A program made the translations under genes and the position numbers. A DNA stretch of 47,583 bases from Spirochaetales bacterium Spiro_05 (GTDB lineage Bacteria > Spirochaetota > Spirochaetia > Sphaerochaetales > Sphaerochaetaceae): positions 1 to 47,583 of the forward strand of contig LVBG01000002.1 in assembly GCA_001603115.1 (NCBI GenBank). Direction: 5' to 3'. Below the pieces are notes generated by a model. It worked only from the letters and a program-made list of their open reading frames with translations, did not search any database and had not been told where the DNA came from. Shown here one piece after another: positions 42,115 to 47,583 of the stretch (its first letter is position 1; each line of letters starts with the position of its first letter).

Positions 42115-42405
42115 TTTCTTGTGCCAGAGCTGTTCCGTCATATGGAACATGCTTACGGTTTGGCATTCTTTCTTCTTGGTTTCATTCAGCCTTCTTTTTG
42201 TTGTTTTCCGACATCAGTGAAAAAATTGTGCTAAAAAATGACTATACAGTCATTGCGTAATCCAAAAATCCTGTCAAACTGTATATGCAGGCTGTGTCAG
42301 AGGTTGCCATAAGGAGCACTGACAAACTCAAGACAAGCTTGCTCTGGAAAACCCAGAATTTTTAGCAACCCAATAGTGTGGGAAATACAAAAGGAGAGTA
42401 TGTAC
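42115..42405. other. Intergenic region before second sugar importer, no gene seen
   Basis: Together with the efp terminator this is a gene-free stretch of about 340 bases. It is AT-richer than its neighbours. It holds an 18-bp palindrome (42237-42254), a short hairpin near 42132-42148, and the AAGGAGAG ribosome site of the binding-protein gene. I found no convincing -35/-10 pair and no open frame with coding character. Confidence 0.5.
42237..42254. promoter_or_regulatory. Palindromic operator candidate
   Basis: AATGACT and AGTCATT are perfect 7-base arms around ATAC, about 150 bases upstream of the binding-protein start. A dimeric regulator could bind here. The regulator is unknown. Confidence 0.4.
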
Positions 42406-43686
42406 ATGAAAGGAAAACATTTCTTGATTCTCGCCCTCGCCTTCCTGATGCTGGTCCCGGGCTTCATCTTCGCCCAGCCTGCAGCGGAGGCGAGCAAAGC
42501 GTCCACGATGCGCCTCGCTTGGTGGGGAAACCCGACCCGCGACGAACGCACCTACAAGGCAGTGGAGATGTTCCAGGCCGCCTATCCTGAGATTACCATC
42601 GAGACAGAGACCACCGGTTGGGGTGGCTACTGGGACAAGATGAACACCCAGGCAGCAGCTGGCAGTCTTCCTGATCTGATGCAGCACGACTATGCATACA
42701 TGCTGCAGTGGGTACAGCGCAATCAGCTCGCAGACCTGACCCCCTATGTCCAGAAAGGCATCATAGATCTGTCCAAGATCAATGAGTCCTTCCTCTCAGG
42801 CGGAAGGGTTGACGGCAAGCTCTATGGCATCAGCCTCGGGACGAACGCCGTATGTCTGACCTATGACCCGGCAGTATTGGCCAAAGCAGGCATTGCAGAA
42901 CCCGATTCCACTACCTGGACATGGGCTGACTTTGAACGCATCGCCCTTGAGATTTATCGCAAGACCGGTGTGCAGACCATTCCGTTCTTCACCACTGATC
43001 CGAAGGTCGGTTTCGACAACATGATCCGCCAGACCGGCAAAGCCACTTACGGCAAGACCGGCCTCGGATTCACCGATCCCTCCGTCCTGCGCGAGTTCTA
43101 TGCCATCCAGCTCAGACTGCTCGATGCCGGCGCCTTGATCAGACCCGAGATTGCTTTCGTCTCCGTCTCTCCCGAAGAGGGTGCGTTCGCCAAGGGACAA
43201 TCATGGGTAGAGTTCATCTGGTCTAACCAGTATGTTTCCACCCAGGCTGCTGCAAAGCGTCCTCTCAAGTTGGCACTGCTTCCCAACATCAAGGGAGCAA
43301 CGGCAAAGGGAACCTTCCTCAAGCCTTCGATGTTCTTCTCCATTCCTGCAAGCGCAGAGAATCCTGAAGCGGCGGCAAAGTTCCTGAACTACTTCCTCAA
43401 CGACCTGAGCGTCAACGACTTTTTGATGGGTGAACGTGGAGTTCCCATCCCTGATGATGTCCGCGAGCACATGGCGACCAAGGTCGACACGATCAACAAG
43501 CAGATTTTCGAGTACATCAGCCTTGCTTCCAAGAATGCAGGCCCGATCGATGCTCCTGATCCGGCTGGAAGCGGAGAGTTCCTCAAGATGGTCCGTGACG
43601 TAACCCAGGAGATCCTGCTCAAGAGAGTCTCCCTTGATGAGGGTGTATCCCGGCTCATGACCCGTGGCAACCAGATTCTCAAATAG
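42406..43686 (+). CDS. Extracellular solute-binding protein, family 1
   Basis: A 426-residue periplasmic binding protein of a CUT1 importer. The signal peptide (MKGKHFLILALAFLMLVPGFIFA) is cut before QPAAEAS, without a lipobox. The mature protein begins TMRLAWWGNPTRDERTYKAVEMF, typical of family 1 binding proteins. An ATG at 42400 is only three bases from AGGAG, while that at 42406 has proper spacing, so I use the latter. It is the first gene of an operon with two permeases. The facing GH105-type gene suggests an oligosaccharide with an unsaturated uronate end, but the ligand is not proven. Confidence 0.92.
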   Translation: MKGKHFLILALAFLMLVPGFIFAQPAAEASKASTMRLAWWGNPTRDERTYKAVEMFQAAYPEITIETETTGWGGYWDKMNTQAAAGSLPDLMQHDYAYMLQWVQRNQLADLTPYVQKGIIDLSKINESFLSGGRVDGKLYGISLGTNAVCLTYDPAVLAKAGIAEPDSTTWTWADFERIALEIYRKTGVQTIPFFTTDPKVGFDNMIRQTGKATYGKTGLGFTDPSVLREFYAIQLRLLDAGALIRPEIAFVSVSPEEGAFAKGQSWVEFIWSNQYVSTQAAAKRPLKLALLPNIKGATAKGTFLKPSMFFSIPASAENPEAAAKFLNYFLNDLSVNDFLMGERGVPIPDDVREHMATKVDTINKQIFEYISLASKNAGPIDAPDPAGSGEFLKMVRDVTQEILLKRVSLDEGVSRLMTRGNQILK

Positions 43687-43703
43687 CCACTCACCTGCTC
43701 ATG

Positions 43704-43731
43704 GGGAGGCCTGCCAACCGGTGGGTCTCCC
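43704..43731 (+). other. Intercistronic stem-loop after binding-protein gene
   Basis: GGGAGGCCUGCC and GGUGGGUCUCCC pair over 12 positions, including three G-U wobbles, around an AACC loop, 17 bases after the binding-protein stop. No U-run follows. It matches the arrangement behind the other two binding-protein genes in the window. Confidence 0.6.
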
Positions 43732-43767
43732 TTCACAGCTCAGTTCACCCTCTTTCAAGGAGACCGT

Positions 43768-44682
43768 ATGAAGCAGCTCTCTGCACGCAAAAGAGCCTGG
43801 ATGGATGACTTCTCCGGCTATGCCTTCATCAGCCCATGGCTGATAGGTTTTTTTGCATTTTCCATCATCCCCATCCTCTTCTCTCTCTACTACTCCTTCA
43901 CCAAGTATGACATTCTTGGCGACCCGGTATTCAACGGTCTTGAGAACTTTCGGACCATGGCCACAGACGAGCTTTTCTGGCAGTCGCTGAAGGTCACCTT
44001 CTTCTATGCCTTTGTATCCGTACCTCTCAGGTTGATCTTTGCCTTCTTTGTGGCAATGCTCTTCAACCGTGGCACCCGTGCCATCCGAGTCTATCAGGCC
44101 ATCTACTATGTACCTTCCTTAGTGGGAGGATCCATCGCAGTAGCGGTCATGTGGAGAAGGCTCTTCATGGCAGACGGAGCTCTGAATGCCGCTCTGGCCA
44201 AGATCGGCATCGTCACCGATGTCTCCTGGATTGGTGACCCCAACACGGCAATCTGGACACTGATCATCCTTGCCATCTGGCAGTTCGGCTCTTCGATGCT
44301 CATCTTTTTGGCTGGACTCAGACAAATACCCAAAGAACTCTATGAGGCGGCATCCATCGACGGTGCTGGTGCGCTGAGAAAATTCAGCCACATCACGGTT
44401 CCTCAGATAACCCCGGTCATTTTCTTCAATCTTGTCATGCAGTTGATCAACGGCTTTACCGTATTCACCCAAGCCTTCGTCGTCAGCGGCGGTTCTGGTG
44501 ATCCGCTCAACTCCACCCTCGTCTACGCCCTTTATCTCTACCAGCGAGCCTTCAAGTACTACGACATGGGCTACAGCAGTGCCATGGCCTGGGTACTGGT
44601 CCTCATCATCGGTTTGATGACCGGCATCGTCTTCAAGACAAGCAGCAGCTGGGTCTTCTACGAAGCGAAGGAGGGCAAATAA
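43768..44682 (+). CDS. CUT1 sugar ABC transporter permease (MalF-like)
   Basis: A 304-residue permease with about six hydrophobic segments. FSGYAFISPWLIGFFAFSIIPILFSLYYSF opens the first segment as in this family, and the EAA loop is ELYEAASIDGAG. CAAGGAGA lies just before the ATG. It should pair with the next permease to form the channel for the binding protein at 42406-43686. No ATPase gene is present in this operon. Confidence 0.93.
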   Translation: MKQLSARKRAWMDDFSGYAFISPWLIGFFAFSIIPILFSLYYSFTKYDILGDPVFNGLENFRTMATDELFWQSLKVTFFYAFVSVPLRLIFAFFVAMLFNRGTRAIRVYQAIYYVPSLVGGSIAVAVMWRRLFMADGALNAALAKIGIVTDVSWIGDPNTAIWTLIILAIWQFGSSMLIFLAGLRQIPKELYEAASIDGAGALRKFSHITVPQITPVIFFNLVMQLINGFTVFTQAFVVSGGSGDPLNSTLVYALYLYQRAFKYYDMGYSSAMAWVLVLIIGLMTGIVFKTSSSWVFYEAKEGK

Positions 44683-44683
44683 G

Positions 44684-45532
44684 ATGACGAACAGGAAAAT
44701 CAAACACCTTCTTGGACAAGCTGCTTTCCACTTGGTGGTCATTCTGCTTGCGTATGTGATGCTCTATCCGATCCTTTGGATGGTTTCCAACTCATTCAAG
44801 GAAACAGCTGACATCTTCAATACCACCTCACTCATACCCGAGACCTTCCGCTTCGACAATTATGCGCGTGGTTGGAGATTCAACAAATCGGTGACCTTCA
44901 CCACCTTCTTCTACAACTCGTTCTACTACACCGTTCTTTCCACCCTCGGTGCGGTTCTTGCCTCGTCTCTTGTCGCATACGGGTTTGCCAGGGTACCTTT
45001 CAGGGGAAGGTCGTTCTGGTACGGGTGCATGTTCATGACCATGATGATCCCCTACCAAGTGGTCATGGTCCCACAGTTCATCATCTTCCACAAGCTTGGG
45101 TGGATCAACAGCTTCAAGCCCCTGATCATCCCCCAGTTTGCCGGCCTGCCCTTCTTCATCTTCCTGATGGTACAGTTCATCCGCCAAATTCCCTACGAGC
45201 TTGACGATTCGGCAAAGATAGACGGATGCAACCGCTTCTCAGTCTTCACCAGGATTCTCTTTCCCCTGATCAAGCCTGCTGTGATCACCAGCACCATTTT
45301 CAGTTTCTACTGGCGATGGGATGACTTCTTGGGGCCGTTGCTCTTCCTGAACAAGCCACGGTTGTTCACCGTCAGCCTCGCATTGAGAATGTTCAGCGAC
45401 CCCATGACGAGCACCGACTGGTCGGCAATCTTTGCCATGGGGACACTCAGTCTGGTACCGGTTCTGGTCATCTTCCTGATCTTCCAGAAGTACATCGTAC
45501 AAGGCTTGGTGACCACCGGTCTTAAGGGTTAG
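44684..45532 (+). CDS. CUT1 sugar ABC transporter permease (MalG-like)
   Basis: A 282-residue permease with about six hydrophobic segments and the C-terminal FQKYIVQGLVTTGLKG common to MalG-like proteins. The EAA loop is altered to DDSAKIDGCN, but the central Ala and IDG are kept. The ATG lies one base after the stop of the preceding permease. Its stop overlaps the stop of the convergent GH105-type gene, so the two transcripts run into each other without a terminator between them. Confidence 0.93.
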   Translation: MTNRKIKHLLGQAAFHLVVILLAYVMLYPILWMVSNSFKETADIFNTTSLIPETFRFDNYARGWRFNKSVTFTTFFYNSFYYTVLSTLGAVLASSLVAYGFARVPFRGRSFWYGCMFMTMMIPYQVVMVPQFIIFHKLGWINSFKPLIIPQFAGLPFFIFLMVQFIRQIPYELDDSAKIDGCNRFSVFTRILFPLIKPAVITSTIFSFYWRWDDFLGPLLFLNKPRLFTVSLALRMFSDPMTSTDWSAIFAMGTLSLVPVLVIFLIFQKYIVQGLVTTGLKG

Positions 45533-47583
45533 GAGAGCTTGGCCCGCTCACACAGGGCCAGCAGGATGATACCGATTCCGTGGGTATCATCCAAGCGTGG
45601 AAGCAGTTGCTGGGCATAGTAGTGCTTCGAGCAGGAGAATTCAGATCCCCTGCATACTCCCCAGACATGGCCATCGACATCGATGGCCTTTGTCTTGAGT
45701 GCTTCACAGGCCTTGATGCAGGCCTCCCGATACGGCCCAGCCTCTTCATACCAACCATTGCGAACACCACGGGAGAAGGCACAGGCGAACATGGCGGTGC
45801 AAGAGCTCTCTTGGTATGATTGTGGGTAGTTGAGTACCTGATGGAACATCCCCTCCTCATCCTGAAGACGCACATAGCCCTCGCTGAGCTTACAGAAGAA
45901 CTCCAGCAAGGCTGCCCGTTTCGGATGAGCGGGGTCGAGGACCATCAATAGTTCAGAGAGGCTGAACAGAACCCAACCATTGCCTCTCCCCCAAGGAATG
46001 CCGGTGGAAAGGTTCCGGTCAAAGTCATAGACATGGCTCATCAACTGCTCTTCTTCCATGTACAGGTATTTTGCAAATCCCAAAAACTGGTGTGCTGCAT
46101 CATCCAGATGGGCGGCATTTGCGCTGTAGCGTGCATATCGGCAAAGGAAGGGAACCGACATGTACAAATCGTCGATCCACATGGTGTTCTCATGGAACTC
46201 ATGCATCAGGGCAGTACGGAAGAACGTACCGTCGCTGAGGCGAGGCTGGACCTTGGAGATGTAGTGACCAACCACTTCGATGAGCGGCTCATAATCGGCC
46301 AGCTCGTGGTCCTTGGCAACTTCCAGCAAGGTCGAAGCGAAGCTCCCGCAGTCATCCAGGCTATCGAGGCTGGTCATCAGGTGATGGACTGCAGTAGCAC
46401 CTCCAAGGGTCTGCTTGTCCCACATGCCATAGGCATAGGTATCAATGCTGGCCTGGAGATGCTGCACAAGATAGTGATGAATCTGGTAAGACAGCTGCTC
46501 ATCCACTGTCTTGAGCATCCGCTCACTTTCGGCCAAGCCGTAGAGGGTCACTCCCAAAGGATAATTCCAGTGGCCGAAGAGAGGGTTCTCATTGTAGATT
46601 CTCAGATAGGCTGCCTCACCTTCCAGATGCCAGAAATCCAGGGCACCAGATGAGGTTTCGAACGGCTTGAGGTATTGGACGGCAAAATCCTTAGGATGCT
46701 CATCAAACGGACCTGCCAACAGGAAGGGATAAGGGCTCTCCGTCCCCAGAACAGGATTGTACAGCTTCACCGCTTCATCGGTCTTGGCATCCTGAATGCT
46801 GAGCACACATGGCTTTCCGGTTTTGGCATAGAGGATGAGTTGGTGTTCACCGCCTGAGAGCTCAACACTCTCCTGCATGATCTGAACACCATCCACCAAC
46901 AGCTCCGCATTGCTCGCAATGGTACACCAAGTGCTCTCCTTCAGAGCAAGAGAGGTGGTCATCACCACATAAGAATTCTCAGGGGCCAGAGGAAAGACCT
47001 GTGCAAGATCTACCTCATTGCCCTCTCTGGCATAAGGTTCTGGGTACCATGTGAGGTTTCCCAGGCTCTGTGCATCCAGTTTCTCGGGAACTTCGGCAAG
47101 CGGATGCGAGTACCAAACACCCTCGCTCTCTTGCATCGGTGAGGGCATCAGAAAGTAGTAGTCGAGCTTACCCACCCAGGTACCGAACTCACAACCAAAG
47201 CCACCGCTGGTATGCTCACATACCAACACAAGGTCATTGGTACCCTCTTGCAGCTCCAGGTCGAAAATCTGCTTGGAACGATACCGTTCGCTGAAGATAT
47301 CACTCGAACCGGAAAGCTTGCCATTGACGTAGATTTTCACAGGGCCGAAGGGGATGAGGGCAAAGCGCAGGCTCATCGCCTGTTCAGCAGCATAGGTTCC
47401 CCAGATACAGGAAAAACTTCCCAATTCAGCATCAGGAAGCAAGTGGGAGAGGTCTGCAAGGTAGCGGTAGTTCTCCCGTCGGTAGATGCCCCGCTTGAGG
47501 AAGGGGCGGTAGGTGTAGCTCCCCTGTCCGTGCTTGGAAAGGTAGCGTCTGATGATTGCCTGTGCTGATTGCACCTCGGTTGC
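45529..47583 (-). CDS. GH105-type unsaturated glycuronyl hydrolase with large N-terminal domain, 5' partial
   Basis: At least 681 residues. The C-terminal 370 or so read as an alpha/alpha-barrel of the GH88/GH105 group: TMWIDDLYMSVPFLCRYA holds the catalytic Asp pair region, and GIPWGRGNGWVLFSLSELL and the terminal DDTHGIGIILLAL are characteristic of GH105 unsaturated rhamnogalacturonyl or related hydrolases. The first 330 residues are beta-rich with no recognised family (KIYVNGKLSGSSDIF, CTIASNAELLVDGV resemble carbohydrate-binding beta-sandwiches). No signal peptide is seen in the visible part. A GTG at 47574 could start it, but the frame is open to the window edge, so the true start may lie outside. 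It is convergent with the second CUT1 importer. Confidence 0.82.
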   Translation of the reverse strand, partial: ATEVQSAQAIIRRYLSKHGQGSYTYRPFLKRGIYRRENYRYLADLSHLLPDAELGSFSCIWGTYAAEQAMSLRFALIPFGPVKIYVNGKLSGSSDIFSERYRSKQIFDLELQEGTNDLVLVCEHTSGGFGCEFGTWVGKLDYYFLMPSPMQESEGVWYSHPLAEVPEKLDAQSLGNLTWYPEPYAREGNEVDLAQVFPLAPENSYVVMTTSLALKESTWCTIASNAELLVDGVQIMQESVELSGGEHQLILYAKTGKPCVLSIQDAKTDEAVKLYNPVLGTESPYPFLLAGPFDEHPKDFAVQYLKPFETSSGALDFWHLEGEAAYLRIYNENPLFGHWNYPLGVTLYGLAESERMLKTVDEQLSYQIHHYLVQHLQASIDTYAYGMWDKQTLGGATAVHHLMTSLDSLDDCGSFASTLLEVAKDHELADYEPLIEVVGHYISKVQPRLSDGTFFRTALMHEFHENTMWIDDLYMSVPFLCRYARYSANAAHLDDAAHQFLGFAKYLYMEEEQLMSHVYDFDRNLSTGIPWGRGNGWVLFSLSELLMVLDPAHPKRAALLEFFCKLSEGYVRLQDEEGMFHQVLNYPQSYQESSCTAMFACAFSRGVRNGWYEEAGPYREACIKACEALKTKAIDVDGHVWGVCRGSEFSCSKHYYAQQLLPRLDDTHGIGIILLALCERAKLS

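Noticed and set aside
42343-42363. Small hairpin plus T-run (TCTGG/CCAGA then ATTTTT) in the leader of the second importer, as an attenuator
   Set aside because: The stem is only five base pairs and no alternative antiterminator pairing was found.

Overview
The window looks like chromosomal DNA of a free-living or gut spirochaete close to Sphaerochaeta. This is inferred from gene content, since no rRNA is present. Pointers are many binding-protein-dependent sugar importers, binding proteins with short signal peptides ending in Phe-Ala before a Gly/Thr/Lys/Glu-rich mature start, a YesMN-type two-component pair, and a moderate G+C content. No mobile element, CRISPR array, tRNA or rRNA was seen.

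Layout. (1) 37-12085 is a catabolic island for acidic, uronate-containing polysaccharide fragments. A minus-strand operon (binding protein, two permeases, GH88 unsaturated glucuronyl hydrolase, heparinase II/III-like lyase) faces a plus-strand operon (YesM-type kinase, YesN/AraC-type regulator, second heparinase II/III-like lyase). None of the three enzymes has a signal peptide, so cleavage is probably cytoplasmic after import. (2) 12230-14968 holds a lipoprotein of unknown function and a stand-alone MsmX/UgpC-type sugar importer ATPase. (3) 15104-19135 is a ChvE/MmsA/MmsB-type monosaccharide importer with a good promoter and LacI-type operator candidates. (4) 19424-24236 carries a UPF0316 membrane protein, aspartokinase, an MFS transporter and a MATE transporter. 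(5) 24318-40421 is a long minus-strand run: guaA, an ECF vitamin-type transporter (S, T and a fused double ATPase), plsC, an ABC exporter, a DEAD-box helicase, a class IV aminotransferase, ftsK, rsmG, mnmG and mnmE. (6) 40488-42061 encodes the EF-P lysylase EpmA and EF-P, divergent from mnmE. (7) 42406-47583 is a second CUT1 sugar importer (binding protein plus two permeases) facing a GH105-type hydrolase that runs off the window.

How the parts fit. Neither CUT1 importer has its own ATPase, so the orphan ATPase at 13871-14968 is the obvious shared energiser. The lyases leave 4,5-unsaturated uronates that GH88 and GH105 enzymes remove. Genes for tRNA modification (mnmE, mnmG), rRNA methylation (rsmG) and EF-P lysylation are clustered around one divergent promoter region.

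The most interesting signals are: a divergent mnmE/epmA promoter pair that seems to share one palindromic -35 hexamer and to give leaderless mRNAs; an ECF double ATPase with one intact and one degenerate composite ATP site; a two-turn direct repeat in front of the lyase/importer operon suited to the YesN-type regulator; and a stem-loop just after each of the three binding-protein genes.
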